Of a stretch of DNA of 64,000 nt, positions 8,071 through 18,278 are shown piece after piece. A model generated the notes under the pieces. That model ran no database searches. It was given only the letters and a program-made list of their open reading frames with translations, and was not told the origin of the DNA. Location: assembly GCF_000711225.1 (NCBI RefSeq), contig NZ_JOMG01000002.1:198501-262500 (forward strand), read 5' to 3'. The translations under genes were made by a program, and so were the position numbers. Origin of the DNA: Pelobacter seleniigenes DSM 18267 (GTDB lineage: Bacteria > Desulfobacterota > Desulfuromonadia > Desulfuromonadales > Geopsychrobacteraceae). Positions within the stretch are counted from its first letter, which is position 1; each line of letters opens with the position of its first letter.

Positions 8071-9284
8071 TCCGGCCGCTGGCGGCGAATCAGGTCACCG
8101 GGTTCGGCCCAGGACGGCAGTTCCAGCAACAGTTGGGAATTAGGTTGGCCAGCCGGGAGAACGGCTCCGTCGCGGCTGCGGATGAGTTCAGCGCGGAAGG
8201 TTTGCTGGCGCATCTGCGGGCCGAGCAATTCCAATTCATCCCCCTGCAGAAAGCGATTGCGCCCTTCCACCCAGAGACCCTGCTCATCCTCGCGGACAAA
8301 GCCGACAAAGTCATGGGTGCGAATGTAATGAGTGTCGGCGGCATGGATCTTGGCATCCTCATGACCGAACAGGAAGCCGGTATCATACGGACGATGGCTG
8401 ACCTTTTCCAGTTCGCTGCGCCAGCGCGGATCGATATCACGCGGGTCGCGTACCAGCCGGTCGATGGCATCCCGGTAGACCCGCGCGGTGGTGGCGACAT
8501 AATAGAGGCTCTTCATCCGCCCCTCAACCTTGAAGCTGTCGATGCCGGCGGCGATCAGCTCGGGAAGCTGCTCGACCAGGCAGAGATCGCGACTGTTCAT
8601 CAGGTAGGTGCCCCGGGCATCCTCCTCGATGGCAAAGTGCTGGCCGGGGCGGGTTTCCTCCAGCAGGGAATATTCCCAGCGACAGGGCTGGGCACAGTCG
8701 CCGCGATTGGCGCTGCGCCCGAGCAGGGCCGTGGAGAGCAGGCAGCGGCCCGAATGGGCCACGCACATGGCGCCATGAACAAAACACTCCAGCTCCAACG
8801 CTGTCTGCCCGGCAAAGCTGCGGATATCGGCAAGGGTCAATTCCCGCGCCAGGTTGAGACGGCTGACTCCGTTTCTGCGCCAGAACTCGGCGGCCTGGGG
8901 GTTACAGCTGTTGACCTGGGTCGAAAGATGGATCGCGCGCCCCGGATCAACCTTCTGCACGCTCAGCAGCACCCCGGGATCGGCAATGATATAGGCATCC
9001 AACTCCAGGGGACGTAGCTCTTCCAGAAGCTCTTCGAGGCAAATCAGTTCCTCCGGCCGCAGGGAAGCGTTGAGAGTCAGATAGAGAGCGACCCCGGCCT
9101 GCCGGGTCAGAGCCCTGGCTTCACGCAGTTGTGCAATGCTGAAATTCCCCGCGTGGGCGCGCAGCCCGAAGGCCGAGGTGCCGAGATAAACGGCATCCGC
9201 CCCAAAGCGGATTGCGGTCTTCAGTTTTTCCATATCCCCGGCGGGCATCAGTAATTCCGGGTAGTCCCGAATCGCTTTCGACAT
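8067..9284 (-). CDS. U32-family protein, TrhP/YegQ-like (tRNA wobble-uridine hydroxylation)
   Basis: A 405-residue protein of the U32 'peptidase' family. Residues 1-40 (ELLMPAGDMEKLKTAIRFGADAVYLG, in two parts LLMPAGDMEKLK and FGADAVYLG) are the TIM-barrel start. The signature lies in the middle: FVHGAMC-type CVHGAMCVAHSGRC, then RGDCAQPCRW, giving clustered cysteines that bind an Fe-S cluster in the family. A C-terminal U32_C-like beta domain (DFVGFVREDEQGLWVEGRN) follows. Members with this layout (TrhP, formerly YegQ) make 5-hydroxyuridine at tRNA position 34 from prephenate; protease activity is doubtful. It is first in a two-gene unit with the M48 protease. Confidence 0.8.
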   Translation of the reverse strand: MSKAIRDYPELLMPAGDMEKLKTAIRFGADAVYLGTSAFGLRAHAGNFSIAQLREARALTRQAGVALYLTLNASLRPEELICLEELLEELRPLELDAYIIADPGVLLSVQKVDPGRAIHLSTQVNSCNPQAAEFWRRNGVSRLNLARELTLADIRSFAGQTALELECFVHGAMCVAHSGRCLLSTALLGRSANRGDCAQPCRWEYSLLEETRPGQHFAIEEDARGTYLMNSRDLCLVEQLPELIAAGIDSFKVEGRMKSLYYVATTARVYRDAIDRLVRDPRDIDPRWRSELEKVSHRPYDTGFLFGHEDAKIHAADTHYIRTHDFVGFVREDEQGLWVEGRNRFLQGDELELLGPQMRQQTFRAELIRSRDGAVLPAGQPNSQLLLELPSWAEPGDLIRRQRPE

Positions 9285-9518
9285 CGATCTTCCTTACTCC
9301 TGCTTGGTCAGGCTGTTGCTTTCAAAATGACCGAGAATAGCACAGATCTCCGCTTCAGGTCAGGCCCTTTAGCAGACAACAGAAAAACCGCTGGCCAGTT
9401 AACGGACTGGATTTTTCAACAAGCCCTCAGCGGCCCGGAAAAATATCAGCTCCCTTGCCGATAATATCTGCTAGAATTCCCTTGCAAAAAACCTTAATCC
9501 ACGACAGGTCATCGACTC

Positions 9519-10205
9519 ATGCACAAAGATCCTGATCAACATTACCTCCAGGCAATTCTGGCGCAAACCCCTCTACGCGGCAAGACCATCCTGGAATTTG
9601 GCTGTGGCGCAGGGGATATCACCAGGCAACTGGCGCCCCATGCCGCGCGCATCATTGCCATCGACCCCGACCGGCAAAGGTTGGAGCAGGCCCGTATAGC
9701 CCTGGCCGGCAGCGCCGTTGAATTCATCCAGGCCGACGACGGCATGCCGGATCTGGCGGAGAGTTACGCCGACATCGTGCTCTATTCATTGTCTCTCCAC
9801 CATATCCCGCGCCAGCAGTTGCCTGCTCATCTCCGCTATGCCGCGGCCCGACTGGCCCGGGCCGGCGAGATCCTGGCCATCGAACCGGGCGCCAGCGGCC
9901 CGTTTATCGAGGCAAAAAAACGCTTCGGCGTGGGGAGCGGCGATGAAGGTCCGGCCATTCAGGCTGCCTGGGAGATGCTTCAGGCGCTGCCGGGCTGGAG
10001 GGTTGCCGGGGTCTATCCGTTTACGGTTGATTTTCTGTTCAGCGATGAAGCGGATTTCCTTCGCTACAAAAACGCGAGTGAACAGGAGCCGGAACAAAGC
10101 TGCAATCCGGAACTGACGGACTTTCTCACCCAGCACCGGGCAACGGATGGCATCCGGCTCGGCTCAGGGCGGCAATTGTACCGTTTGATGAGAGCGCAAA
10201 GTTGA
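9519..10205 (+). CDS. Class I SAM-dependent methyltransferase
   Basis: A 228-residue soluble protein with the methyltransferase Rossmann fold. Motif I is ILEFGCGAGDIT at residues 24-35, the acidic end of strand 2 is AIDPD, motif II is FIQADDG, and motif IV is ADIVLYSLSLHHIP. A second half, probably giving substrate specificity, has no named features. It resembles the UbiE/Methyltransf_11 group, but the substrate is unknown. The start at 9519 has only a weak ribosome site (ACAGG). A short A/T-rich hairpin (AAAAAAGC / GCTTTTTT, 10205-10234) directly at the stop may end transcription. Confidence 0.8.
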   Translation: MHKDPDQHYLQAILAQTPLRGKTILEFGCGAGDITRQLAPHAARIIAIDPDRQRLEQARIALAGSAVEFIQADDGMPDLAESYADIVLYSLSLHHIPRQQLPAHLRYAAARLARAGEILAIEPGASGPFIEAKKRFGVGSGDEGPAIQAAWEMLQALPGWRVAGVYPFTVDFLFSDEADFLRYKNASEQEPEQSCNPELTDFLTQHRATDGIRLGSGRQLYRLMRAQS

Positions 10206-10342
10206 AAAAAGCAAGCTGTTTCAATAGCTTTTTTGGAACATTCTCATTTTTCCAGCTTGACAAGAAGTTAAGAAGACTATAATTTTTATAAATTAGATTT
10301 TATTTTTTATTTCCCTTGGCATTTTTTGCGGAGATTCGCAAT

Positions 10343-11062
10343 TTGAACACTGATTTCAAGAAACATCGCACCTCTCTAACGCTATTGGTTCTTGCAGCAG
10401 CCCTGCTGCAGGCTTCCTGTACACCGGCCCCGTCCGGCGCTCCGTCCTATGCTCTAAAACAACAGCTGCAGCAGCTCAAACAGCAACAGCAGGAGCAGGC
10501 CCAGCAACTACAGCAACTGCAACAGCAGCTGGCCAGCCTGCAGCTACAACCGGCCATGGTTCCGCCTTCGGCCAATACTGGATTGAACGCTCAGCAGCCG
10601 GCTGCGACCCCAGCCCTGCCCGGCTCCCAGGCAGCACAACCCTCGCTGATAACAGTGGCGCCCGGCACCAGTGAAGCTTCGGAAGTGGCCGCTTCGGCAT
10701 CGACTTACCTGAGCGCGTTTTCCAACCTGGCCATGGGCCGTTATGCCGAGGCCGAAAGCGGGTTTGCAGCGTTTTTGTCCAGCTATCCGGACCATCAATA
10801 CGCCTCCAACGCACGCTTCTGGCTGGCCAATGCCCAAGCTGCCGAAAACAAAACCGCCCTGGCGGTTGCCAACCTGAAACAGATTGTCGCCAGCCCGCAG
10901 GGGCAGGACAAAGCCCCGGCAGCCATGCTTCAGCTGATCAGGATTTATCGTCAGACCGGGTTGACCGGACAGGCAGAGACAACCATTGCACAGTTGCGAA
11001 CCAGCTATCCCGACAGCCCTGAAGCGCAACAATTTATCCAGAGCGACACCCCTGCTCAGTAG
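10343..11062 (+). CDS. Envelope lipoprotein with coiled coil and TPR (CpoB/YbgF-like)
   Basis: A 239-residue exported protein. The N-terminus is a signal peptide ending in a lipobox-like LLQASC (Cys26, though with Gln rather than Leu at -3). Next comes a Gln-rich coiled coil at about residues 35-70, a Pro/Ala/Gln linker, and two or three tetratricopeptide repeats at about 120-230 (YAEAESGFAAFLSSYPDHQYASNA, NARFWLANAQ). This layout matches CpoB/YbgF and related outer-membrane scaffolds, which coordinate envelope constriction and peptidoglycan synthesis. I chose the TTG at 10343 because GGAG lies nine bases upstream; a TTG at 10316 is open but has no site. No tol-pal genes adjoin it. The LysM gene follows by 34 bases. 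Confidence 0.75.
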   Translation: MNTDFKKHRTSLTLLVLAAALLQASCTPAPSGAPSYALKQQLQQLKQQQQEQAQQLQQLQQQLASLQLQPAMVPPSANTGLNAQQPAATPALPGSQAAQPSLITVAPGTSEASEVAASASTYLSAFSNLAMGRYAEAESGFAAFLSSYPDHQYASNARFWLANAQAAENKTALAVANLKQIVASPQGQDKAPAAMLQLIRIYRQTGLTGQAETTIAQLRTSYPDSPEAQQFIQSDTPAQ

Positions 11063-11096
11063 CAGGCGTCACACTCTATTTTTTGAGAGGGAACAG

Positions 11097-12125
11097 ATGA
11101 TACGGACACTTTTTCGCTGGTTATTGCTGCTTGCGTTGCTGTCGGCCATTTGCGGTCCCGGTATGGCCGCCGCTGAAGAAGGTCAGATTTATACAATCAA
11201 AAAGGGGGATACCCTGTGGGATCTCTCCAAACGCTTTATTGACGATCCCTACTACTGGCCCAATGTCTGGGCTAAAAACCCGGCCATCACCAATCCGCAC
11301 CTGATCTTTCCAGGGCAAAAAATCCGCATTCTCGACGGCCGCCTGGAAATCGTTCCGGCCTACACCGAAGGGGAAAGCGCAGCCCAGCCCGACCAGACGC
11401 CAACCATTACCGGGCCGGCCACAAAAGCCGCGGCGGGGGAGATGATCCAGATCAGAACCTCGAGCAAAGGCAACGGCTTTATTCTGACCGATGAGCAACC
11501 TCTCGGGATTCTGGCGGATACCACTGACAACCGGGTGCTGATCAGTAAAAATGACCTGGTCTTCGTGAAAATGACCGACCCGTCCGATGTCACGGTCGGA
11601 GACACCTACGGACTCTATGAACGGGGTGATAAAGTCATCCATCCTGTCACCGGCGAATCGATCGGCACCATGATGCAGAATCTCGGGGCGCTGCAGGTCA
11701 CCGAAATCAACGGAGGCACGGTGACCGCCAAGATCATCATCGCTTTCCGCGAAATCGAGCGCGGCGCTGAGCTGTTCGAGTATGTGCCAGTGCAACGGGA
11801 CATCACCCTGCAGCGGGCGGAAACACCGGCTCCGGGAGTCATTGTTGCGGGCCGTGATGAACGCAGCACAATGTCGACCAATGACGTGATTTTCATCGAC
11901 CGCGGCAGCAACGACGGGGTGAAGACCGGCAATCTGTTCTATATTTCCCGGCCGCGGCAGGTTTCCAAGGAACTTTTTAAACAGGCCGGCGACTTGGTCT
12001 TGCCCGATGAAGTCCTCGGCGCTGCGATCACTGTGGATACCAGGGCCACCACCGCAACGGCCGTCATCATCAAAAGCGTTAAGGAAGCTTTCCCCGGTGA
12101 CCAGACTGAGATGGTCACCGACTGA
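11097..12125 (+). CDS. Periplasmic LysM-domain protein
   Basis: A 342-residue exported protein with a signal peptide (residues 1-25, cleavage near GMAAAEE). A LysM peptidoglycan-binding domain at about residues 30-82 reads YTIKKGDTLWDLSKRF ... NPHLIFPGQKIRI. The remaining 250 residues form a beta-rich region of repeated strands with no family I can name. LysM proteins of this design anchor to the cell wall. The start has GAGAGGG upstream and the gene follows the lipoprotein by 34 bases, so the pair is probably an operon for envelope function. A strong terminator follows. Confidence 0.85.
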   Translation: MIRTLFRWLLLLALLSAICGPGMAAAEEGQIYTIKKGDTLWDLSKRFIDDPYYWPNVWAKNPAITNPHLIFPGQKIRILDGRLEIVPAYTEGESAAQPDQTPTITGPATKAAAGEMIQIRTSSKGNGFILTDEQPLGILADTTDNRVLISKNDLVFVKMTDPSDVTVGDTYGLYERGDKVIHPVTGESIGTMMQNLGALQVTEINGGTVTAKIIIAFREIERGAELFEYVPVQRDITLQRAETPAPGVIVAGRDERSTMSTNDVIFIDRGSNDGVKTGNLFYISRPRQVSKELFKQAGDLVLPDEVLGAAITVDTRATTATAVIIKSVKEAFPGDQTEMVTD

Positions 12126-12157
12126 CGCCTGAACCAGGCGGAGATTCTATTGCACGG

Positions 12158-12190
12158 AAAAAAGGATTGAAGTCTCTTCAATCCTTTTTC
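12158..12190 (+). terminator. Strong rho-independent terminator after the LysM gene
   Basis: A perfect 14-bp stem, AAAAAGGATTGAAG with CTTCAATCCTTTTT, and a three-base loop. It ends in T-runs on either strand, so it can act in both directions. Confidence 0.9.
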
Positions 12191-12230
12191 TCTGTCAGCT
12201 CATCGTAATGCCATACCATTCGGAGGGGGA

Positions 12231-13319
12231 ATGGACCGTTCAACAATTGCTTTGCTCAGGCTGCACCTGACCAATGGACTCGGTCGGGTAGCCCTGCTCA
12301 AACTTCACCACCACTTCGGCAGTTTCGTTGCCGCCAGCACCGCTTCCGCCACAGCCTGGCAAGAGGCCGGGGTCAGTCCGCGCCTGCATGGAGGCATTCC
12401 GCCGGAACATGATCACGTCCTTCAGGACACCCTGCGCATTCTCGAGAAACTGGAGATCAGGCTGCTCAGCTTCTGGGATGCGGATTATCCGCCCCTGCTG
12501 CGGGAAATTTACGATCCGCCCGCCCTGCTCTACCTGCGCGGAACGCTGCCGCAGCAAGACTGTTTCGCCATTGTCGGTTCCCGTCAGGCGTCCGACCCGG
12601 GAACCCGCTTCACCAGAGACTTGGCCGAACAATTGGCGCAGCGCGATATCTGCATTGTCAGCGGCTTGGCCCGCGGCATCGACGCTGCGGCGCATCGCGG
12701 TGCCCTTGCTGCCCAGGGCAGCACGATTGCGGTACTGGGCTGCGGCATCGACCGGGCCTACCCGAGGGAAAACGCCGACCTGTTCGCAGAGATCATCAAC
12801 GCCAACGCGGTGATCAGTGAGTATCCGCCCGGCACCCCGCCCCTGGCCGGCTATTTTCCCGGCCGCAACCGCATCATCAGCGGCCTGTCGCGCGGGGTGC
12901 TGATTGTCGAAGCAACGGAAAAAAGCGGTTCATTGATCACCGGCGAGTTCGCCCTTGAACAGGGGCGGGAACTGTTCGCCGCGCCCGGAGCGGTTTACCG
13001 GGCCAACAGCCGGGGGGTCAACCGACTGCTCAAAGAGGGGGCGCAGCTGGTCACCGAAGCCGAGGATATCCTGCAGCTGTTGTGGCCCGGCCAACCCACC
13101 AGAAAACAGCGGGACGGCGCTGCCTCCTTCGCCGCAAGCCTGCCGGAAACAACCCGCGCGGTCTTTCAAAAACTCGGCGATGAACCGCTGCACAGCGACG
13201 AAATCGCGCGGAAATGCGGCTTGACTCCCATGGAGCTTTCCGCTATTTTACTCGACTTGGAGCTTCAAGGTGGAGTCCAAGCACTTCCGGGAAACCATTA
13301 TATACGCAATCGGTTGTAA
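12231..13319 (+). CDS. dprA: DNA-processing protein DprA
   Basis: A 362-residue protein of normal DprA length. DprA loads RecA onto incoming single-stranded DNA during natural transformation. An N-terminal SAM-like region (1-65) is followed by the Rossmann-like core: AIVGSRQASDPG at about 105, SGLARGIDAAAHRGAL at about 145, TIAVLGCGIDRAYPREN, and AGYFPGRNRIISGLSRG with KSGSLITGEFALEQGRE. A C-terminal winged helix (about 300-360) matches the DML1-like domain. The ATG at 12231 has a GGAGGGG site. It leads the dprA-smg-topA order that is common in deltaproteobacteria. Confidence 0.95.
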   Translation: MDRSTIALLRLHLTNGLGRVALLKLHHHFGSFVAASTASATAWQEAGVSPRLHGGIPPEHDHVLQDTLRILEKLEIRLLSFWDADYPPLLREIYDPPALLYLRGTLPQQDCFAIVGSRQASDPGTRFTRDLAEQLAQRDICIVSGLARGIDAAAHRGALAAQGSTIAVLGCGIDRAYPRENADLFAEIINANAVISEYPPGTPPLAGYFPGRNRIISGLSRGVLIVEATEKSGSLITGEFALEQGRELFAAPGAVYRANSRGVNRLLKEGAQLVTEAEDILQLLWPGQPTRKQRDGAASFAASLPETTRAVFQKLGDEPLHSDEIARKCGLTPMELSAILLDLELQGGVQALPGNHYIRNRL

Positions 13320-13366
13320 TTCTTTTCCGTTCAATCAGCCGAAATCATAACTCTGTTGGAGGGTCC

Positions 13367-13846
13367 TTGCGTGAGCGCGTCCTGGCGATCGTCAATCTGA
13401 TCGCTCAATATGTTTTAGGTGCAGAAGACAGCCCGATCAATGAGCAGGAGCTGGTTGCCGAACTGATGTCGGTGGGCTACGAAGCCGACGAAATCAGTGA
13501 TGCCTTTTCCTGGATGGAAACGATCGCCCTGCAGCCTGCCGCCGAGCAACCCGCCGTCGACCCGCTGCTGAACATGGCCACCTACCGAACCTACAGCGAC
13601 CAGGAACAGCAACTGCTCAGCAAAGAAGCCCGTGGTTTTCTGACCAAAATTCGCGCCATGGGATTACTGAACGACGAGGTCCAGGAAGAGATCATCGAGC
13701 GGGCCCTGCGTTCTGCAGAAGATCCGATCAATGAACAGGAGATCAAACTGATCGCGATTCTGACCCTGCTGTCCCGCTCGAGCAGCCTCTGGCTCAGGGA
13801 AATAGATTGCTTCCTTGAAAATGACTGGACTCGCATCTATCATTAA
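13367..13846 (+). CDS. smg: Smg/DUF494 family protein
   Basis: A 159-residue acidic helical protein of the Smg (DUF494) family. Typical parts are RERVLAIVNLIAQYVL at the start, a hydrophilic helical middle (ELVAELMSVGYEADEISDAFSWM), and the ending EIDCFLENDWTRIYH. The function is not settled; the gene is very often next to dprA and topA, as here. The start is a TTG at 13367 behind GGAGGG with a short spacing of about three bases; no ATG fits the family start. Its frame overlaps the 3' end of dprA if extended upstream, which is a shadow. A good terminator follows. Confidence 0.85.
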   Translation: MRERVLAIVNLIAQYVLGAEDSPINEQELVAELMSVGYEADEISDAFSWMETIALQPAAEQPAVDPLLNMATYRTYSDQEQQLLSKEARGFLTKIRAMGLLNDEVQEEIIERALRSAEDPINEQEIKLIAILTLLSRSSSLWLREIDCFLENDWTRIYH

Positions 13847-13855
13847 GAGCAGACC

Positions 13856-13888
13856 GGGTTGCGCAGATACCGCAACCCTTTTTATTTT
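13856..13888 (+). terminator. Rho-independent terminator between smg and topA
   Basis: A perfect 8-bp stem GGGTTGCG / CGCAACCC with a seven-base loop is followed by TTTTTATTTT. It begins nine bases after the smg stop, so topA has its own promoter in the 40 bases that follow or depends on read-through. Confidence 0.88.
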
Positions 13889-13929
13889 GTGTTCCACACT
13901 GTCAACGGAACGAAAGCACTGAGGAGAAG

Positions 13930-16272
13930 ATGGCACAATCACTGGTTATCGTCGAATCGCCGGCAAAAGCAAAGACAATCGAGAAATTTCTTGGCAAGGG
14001 GTACAAGGTCCTGGCCTCATACGGTCACGTTCGGGCTCTGCCAAGTAAACAGGGGTCGGTTGATGTCGATGATAATTTCAAACCCAAATACCAGGTTCTG
14101 CCGGACAGCACCAAGCAGATCGCCCTGCTGAAAAAAGAGGTTGCGAAAAGCAGTGAACTGATTCTCGCAACTGACCTTGACCGCGAAGGGGAAGCTATCG
14201 CCTGGCACCTGTTGGAAGCTCTCGGCATCGATGAGAATTCCAGCAAACCGGAAGTCAAGCGAGTCACCTTTCATGAAATCACCCAGACCGCGATCAGCGA
14301 AGCGATGGCCCACCCGCGCAAGATCGCCCGCGATCTGGTCGATGCCCAACAGGCCCGCTCCATCCTTGACTATCTGGTCGGGTTCAACCTGTCGCCCTTC
14401 CTCTGGAAGAAGATCCGCTACGGACTGTCCGCCGGCCGCGTGCAATCGGTGGCGTTGCGGCTGATCTGCGAACGCGAAGATGAAATCGAGGCGTTTAAGC
14501 CGCGCGAATACTGGACCATTGAAGCCCTGCTCAGCAACACCGCGCAGAACAGTTTCAGCGCCAAGCTGCACAGCTGCGACGGCAACAAGCTCGGCAAGTT
14601 CGATATCGCCGACGAGGCCAAAGCCGCTGCCATCATGGCCGAGCTGGAAAGCGCCAGTTTTGCTGTCACCTCCCTGGAAAAAAAGGAGCGTAAACGCAAC
14701 CCGGCGCCGCCCTTTACCACCAGTACCCTGCAACAGGAAGCCAGCCGCAAGCTCGGCTTTTCTGCCCGCAAAACCATGAGCGTGGCGCAAAAACTCTACG
14801 AGGGGATCCAGGTTGAGGACGGTACCCATGGTCTGATCACCTACATGCGAACCGACTCCGTCGCCCTCTCCGACCTGGCCACCAGCGAAGCCCACGACGT
14901 GATTTGCCAGCTGTACGATGCGTCCTACGCGCTCAAAAAGCCCCGGGTGTTCCGCAACAAAAGCAAAAACGCCCAGGAAGCCCACGAAGCGATCCGCCCG
15001 ACCTCCATTGCCCGGACCCCGGCCCAGGTCAAAGCCTTTTTAAGTTCCGATCAACTACGTTTGTACGAGTTGATCTGGAAACGGACCGTCGCCTCGCAAA
15101 TGGCCCAGGCCATCTTTGACGCCACCAGCGTCGATATTGCGGCGGGCGAGCGCTACGGTTTCCGGGCCACCGGTCAGGTCATCCGCTTCCCGGGCTTTAT
15201 GGCCCTGTATATCGAAGGGACCGATGACAGTGACGATGAAAACAAGGAAGGGTTGTTGCCGGCGCTGGAGGAAGGTGAGCAGCTGAACAAACAGCAGCTG
15301 ACCCCGGAGCAGCATTTCACCCAGCCGCCGCCCCGTTTCACCGAGGCCAGCCTGGTCAAGACCCTTGAGGAATACGGCATCGGCCGGCCTTCGACCTATG
15401 CCAGCATCATGAACACCCTGGTCACCCGTAAATATGTGCGTCTGGAAAAAAGAACCTTCTTCCCGGAAGACACCGGCCGGGTGGTCACCAAACTGCTGAC
15501 CGACCATTTCAGCCAGTATGTCGACTATGACTTCACCGCCGAGCTAGAAGAGGAACTGGACGCCATTTCCCGCGGCGAGCAGGCCTGGACTCCAGCGATC
15601 AAAGGGTTCTGGGATCCCTTCATCGCCCTGCTACGGCGCAAGGATCAGGAAGTCAGCAAGGCGGATGTGACCACGGAAAAAACCGACAAGGTCTGCCCGG
15701 ATTGCGGCAAAGAGCTGGTCATCAAACTCGGTCGTTCAGGACGTTTTCTGGCCTGCTCCGGGTTTCCCGACTGTCGGCATACCGAGCCCCTCAACGGCGA
15801 GACCAAGGAGGTCGAGGAACCGGTCTTTTCCGAGGAAAAGTGCGACAAGTGCGGCGCCCAGATGCTGATTAAAACCGGCCGTTATGGGAAATTCCTGGCC
15901 TGCAGCGCCTATCCGAGTTGCAAGAACATTCAACCCCTGGAAAAACCCAAGTCCCTGGGCATCACCTGTCCGAGCTGCAACGAAGGGGAAATGATGGAGA
16001 AGAAAAGCCGCTACGGCAAGATTTTCTACTCCTGTAATCGTTATCCCCAGTGCAAATATGCGCTGTGGAATCCGCCCAAGGCGGAAGCCTGTCCCAAATG
16101 CGGCTGGCCGGTCACCGAGATTAAAACGACCAAACGCTGGGGGACAGTCCAACGCTGCCCGCAGGAAAGCTGCGACTGGGAAAAAGAACTGATTCCGCCG
16201 GAGAAAAAAGCCCCGGCCAAGAAAACCGCCAAAAAGCCCGCGGCGAAAAAGACTGCAGCAAAAAAAGTCTGA
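13930..16272 (+). CDS. topA: DNA topoisomerase I
   Basis: A 780-residue type IA topoisomerase that relaxes negative supercoils. The Toprim domain begins at residue 2 ([19 protein letters not shown]) with the acidic motif [16 protein letters not shown]. The catalytic tyrosine is Tyr305 in [10 protein letters not shown]. The core ends near residue 570. Four four-cysteine zinc ribbons follow (starting CPDCGKE, CDKCGAQ, CPSCNEG, CPKCGWP), then a Lys/Ala/Pro-rich tail of about 25 residues that probably binds DNA. GAGGAGA precedes the ATG. The tail is typical of several deltaproteobacterial and high-GC homologues. Confidence 0.97.
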   Translation: MAQSLVIVESPAKAKTIEKFLGKGYKVLASYGHVRALPSKQGSVDVDDNFKPKYQVLPDSTKQIALLKKEVAKSSELILATDLDREGEAIAWHLLEALGIDENSSKPEVKRVTFHEITQTAISEAMAHPRKIARDLVDAQQARSILDYLVGFNLSPFLWKKIRYGLSAGRVQSVALRLICEREDEIEAFKPREYWTIEALLSNTAQNSFSAKLHSCDGNKLGKFDIADEAKAAAIMAELESASFAVTSLEKKERKRNPAPPFTTSTLQQEASRKLGFSARKTMSVAQKLYEGIQVEDGTHGLITYMRTDSVALSDLATSEAHDVICQLYDASYALKKPRVFRNKSKNAQEAHEAIRPTSIARTPAQVKAFLSSDQLRLYELIWKRTVASQMAQAIFDATSVDIAAGERYGFRATGQVIRFPGFMALYIEGTDDSDDENKEGLLPALEEGEQLNKQQLTPEQHFTQPPPRFTEASLVKTLEEYGIGRPSTYASIMNTLVTRKYVRLEKRTFFPEDTGRVVTKLLTDHFSQYVDYDFTAELEEELDAISRGEQAWTPAIKGFWDPFIALLRRKDQEVSKADVTTEKTDKVCPDCGKELVIKLGRSGRFLACSGFPDCRHTEPLNGETKEVEEPVFSEEKCDKCGAQMLIKTGRYGKFLACSAYPSCKNIQPLEKPKSLGITCPSCNEGEMMEKKSRYGKIFYSCNRYPQCKYALWNPPKAEACPKCGWPVTEIKTTKRWGTVQRCPQESCDWEKELIPPEKKAPAKKTAKKPAAKKTAAKKV

Positions 16273-16297
16273 ACCAGCGGTTACTGTTATAATAACG

Positions 16298-16341
16298 ACC
16301 GGCCGGGAGCGCATTTTGCCTTCGGCCGGTTTCCTGTTTTT
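16298..16341 (+). terminator. Probable terminator between topA and trmFO
   Basis: Stem ACCGGCCG (16298-16305) with CGGCCGGT (16323-16330), then TTTCCTGTTTTT. The T-run is interrupted, so efficiency is uncertain. The hairpin ends only 17 bases before the trmFO ATG. Confidence 0.55.
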
Positions 16342-16357
16342 AGAGGACGACAAAGCT

Positions 16358-17686
16358 ATGGAGATCACAATTATCGGCGCTGGCCTGGCTGGCTGCGAAG
16401 CGGCCTGGCAGGCTGCCAAAGCAGGTTGCCGGGTCAAACTCTTCGAAATGAAGCCGGAGCAGTATTCGCCTGCCCATCAGAGCGAACAGCTGGCCGAACT
16501 GGTCTGCTCAAACAGCCTGCGCGGCAGCGGCATGAACAATGCTGTCGGCTGCCTGAAAGAGGAACTGCGCCGGATCGGCTCCCTGTTCATGGCCGCTGCC
16601 GATGCCACGGCCGTTCCGGCCGGTGGCGCACTCGCCGTTGATCGGGAGGAATTTTCCGCCTATATCACGGCTAAAATCGCTGCCGAACCGAATATCGAGC
16701 TGATCCGTCGGGAGGTCACCCGCCTGCCCGAGACTGGACTGACCATCCTGGCCAGCGGCCCGCTGACCTCGACCGCGCTGTCCGCTGAGCTGGCCCGACT
16801 GACCGGCGCCGAGCACCTCTATTTCTACGACGCCATTGCGCCGATTGTCGAATTCGAGTCCATCAATTTCGAGCATGCCTGGCGCGCGTCACGCTACGAC
16901 AAAGGGGGCGACGATTACCTCAACTGTCCGCTCAACCGGGACCAGTACGACGCCTTTGTCCAGAATCTGCTCGACGCGGATAAAGTGAGCGGCCGGGAAT
17001 TCGAAAAACTGATCCACTTCGAGGGTTGCATGCCCATCGAAGAGATGGCGGCCCGCGGCCCCCAGACCCTCGCCTTCGGGCCGATGAAGCCGGTCGGTCT
17101 GCCTGATCCGAAAACCGGGAAAATTCCCCATGCCGTGGTCCAGCTGCGCCAGGACAACCGTCACGCTTCCCTCTATAATATCGTCGGCTTCCAGACCCGC
17201 CTCACCTACCCGGAGCAGAAGCGCATCTTTCGCACCATTCCCGGATTGGAAGAGGCCCGCTTCGCACGGTTGGGGAGCATGCACCGCAACACCTTTATCA
17301 ACGCACCCGTCTGCCTGAACAATGCCCTGCAATTCAAGCAGGCCCCGCATATCCTGGCCGCCGGCCAGCTGAGCGGCGTGGAAGGGTACGTCGAGTCCGC
17401 GGCCTGCGGTTTTCTGGCCGGCATATTTGCCGCGGCCCTGCTGCAGGAACAACCGGTTCCGGTGCCGCCCGCAGAAACCGCCCTCGGCGCACTGCTCGGC
17501 CACCTGAGCAGCGCAGCAAGCGATGATTTCCAGCCGATGAATATCAATTACGGTCTCTTCCCTCCTTTGGAAGGGCGTAAAATGAAACGCGCCGACCGGC
17601 GCCTGGCCATGGCCGAGCGCGCCCTGGCCGCCCTGCCACCCTGGTGGGAACGGGTCAACGCCACCCTGCTGAGCGAGAAAGGATAA
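16358..17686 (+). CDS. trmFO: Methylenetetrahydrofolate-tRNA-(uracil-5-)-methyltransferase TrmFO
   Basis: A 442-residue flavoprotein that makes 5-methyluridine at tRNA position 54, using methylene-tetrahydrofolate as carbon donor and FAD. The FAD-binding start is [16 protein letters not shown] (residues 3-18). Family motifs follow: [18 protein letters not shown], the YYDAIAPI-type segment [14 protein letters not shown], and the [12 protein letters not shown] end. It is normal length. The frame opens at 16316, but the ATG at 16358 matches the family start and has an AGAGGA site. It overlaps no neighbour; maf follows after four bases, so the two are co-transcribed. Confidence 0.96.
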   Translation: MEITIIGAGLAGCEAAWQAAKAGCRVKLFEMKPEQYSPAHQSEQLAELVCSNSLRGSGMNNAVGCLKEELRRIGSLFMAAADATAVPAGGALAVDREEFSAYITAKIAAEPNIELIRREVTRLPETGLTILASGPLTSTALSAELARLTGAEHLYFYDAIAPIVEFESINFEHAWRASRYDKGGDDYLNCPLNRDQYDAFVQNLLDADKVSGREFEKLIHFEGCMPIEEMAARGPQTLAFGPMKPVGLPDPKTGKIPHAVVQLRQDNRHASLYNIVGFQTRLTYPEQKRIFRTIPGLEEARFARLGSMHRNTFINAPVCLNNALQFKQAPHILAAGQLSGVEGYVESAACGFLAGIFAAALLQEQPVPVPPAETALGALLGHLSSAASDDFQPMNINYGLFPPLEGRKMKRADRRLAMAERALAALPPWWERVNATLLSEKG

Positions 17687-17690
17687 ACCG

Positions 17691-18278
17691 ATGTCGGAAC
17701 GAATTGTCCTGGCTTCGGCCTCCCCACGCCGACGCGCCTTGTTGGAGCAGATCGGTCTTGATTTTGATGTGGTCCCGAGCCGCACCGAAGAACTGGTGCA
17801 CGCCGAGGAAACTCCGGAGCAACTGGTGGTCCGCCTGAGCCTGGAAAAAGCCGGCGACGTCGCGGCCAGGCCGGAGGTGGCCGGACGCTGGTTCATCGGC
17901 AGTGACACCATCGTCCTCTGCGGCGGACGGATTCTCGGCAAACCGCGCGACGCGGAAGATGCGGCCGCCATGCTTAGACAGCTTTCCGGCCGCGAACATC
18001 AGGTTCTCTCCGGATTCGCCGTCATCGACCGGCAGACCGGTCGGCAACGCCAGGAAGCGGTCTGCACCAGGGTCCGCTTCAGGGATTTGACAGATGACGA
18101 AATCACGCGCTACATTGCTACTGGCGAACCCGCCGATAAAGCCGGCGCATATGCCATCCAGGGGCTCGGGGTCTGTTTCGTGGCCGGCATCGAAGGGAGC
18201 TACAGCAACGTTGTCGGCCTGCCGCTCTGCCGCCTGACCCTGGTCCTGAAAGAACTCGGCGTCCCCCTGACTCTCTAG
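17691..18278 (+). CDS. maf: Maf-type nucleotide pyrophosphatase
   Basis: A 195-residue Maf protein of the YhdE branch, which hydrolyses dTTP/UTP and modified nucleotides and is linked to division arrest. The start LASASPRRRALLEQIGL carries the S-x-x-R motif, and the later parts are FIGSDTIVLCGGRILGKP, YIATGEPADKAGAYAIQG with the acidic and lysine residues of the active site, and SYSNVVGLPL. The start is four bases after trmFO, with AAAGGA inside the trmFO end as ribosome site. Its role beside trmFO is probably only shared housekeeping expression. Confidence 0.93.
   Translation: MSERIVLASASPRRRALLEQIGLDFDVVPSRTEELVHAEETPEQLVVRLSLEKAGDVAARPEVAGRWFIGSDTIVLCGGRILGKPRDAEDAAAMLRQLSGREHQVLSGFAVIDRQTGRQRQEAVCTRVRFRDLTDDEITRYIATGEPADKAGAYAIQGLGVCFVAGIEGSYSNVVGLPLCRLTLVLKELGVPLTL

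Noticed and set aside
7345-9017. Long plus-strand frames opposite the M48 and U32 genes
   Set aside because: Both minus-strand genes have clear family motifs; the opposite frames have none and are typical high-GC shadows.
8067-9284. Annotation of the U32 gene as a collagenase-type protease
   Set aside because: The cysteine pattern and the C-terminal domain fit the tRNA-hydroxylating TrhP/YegQ branch better; protease activity is not supported.
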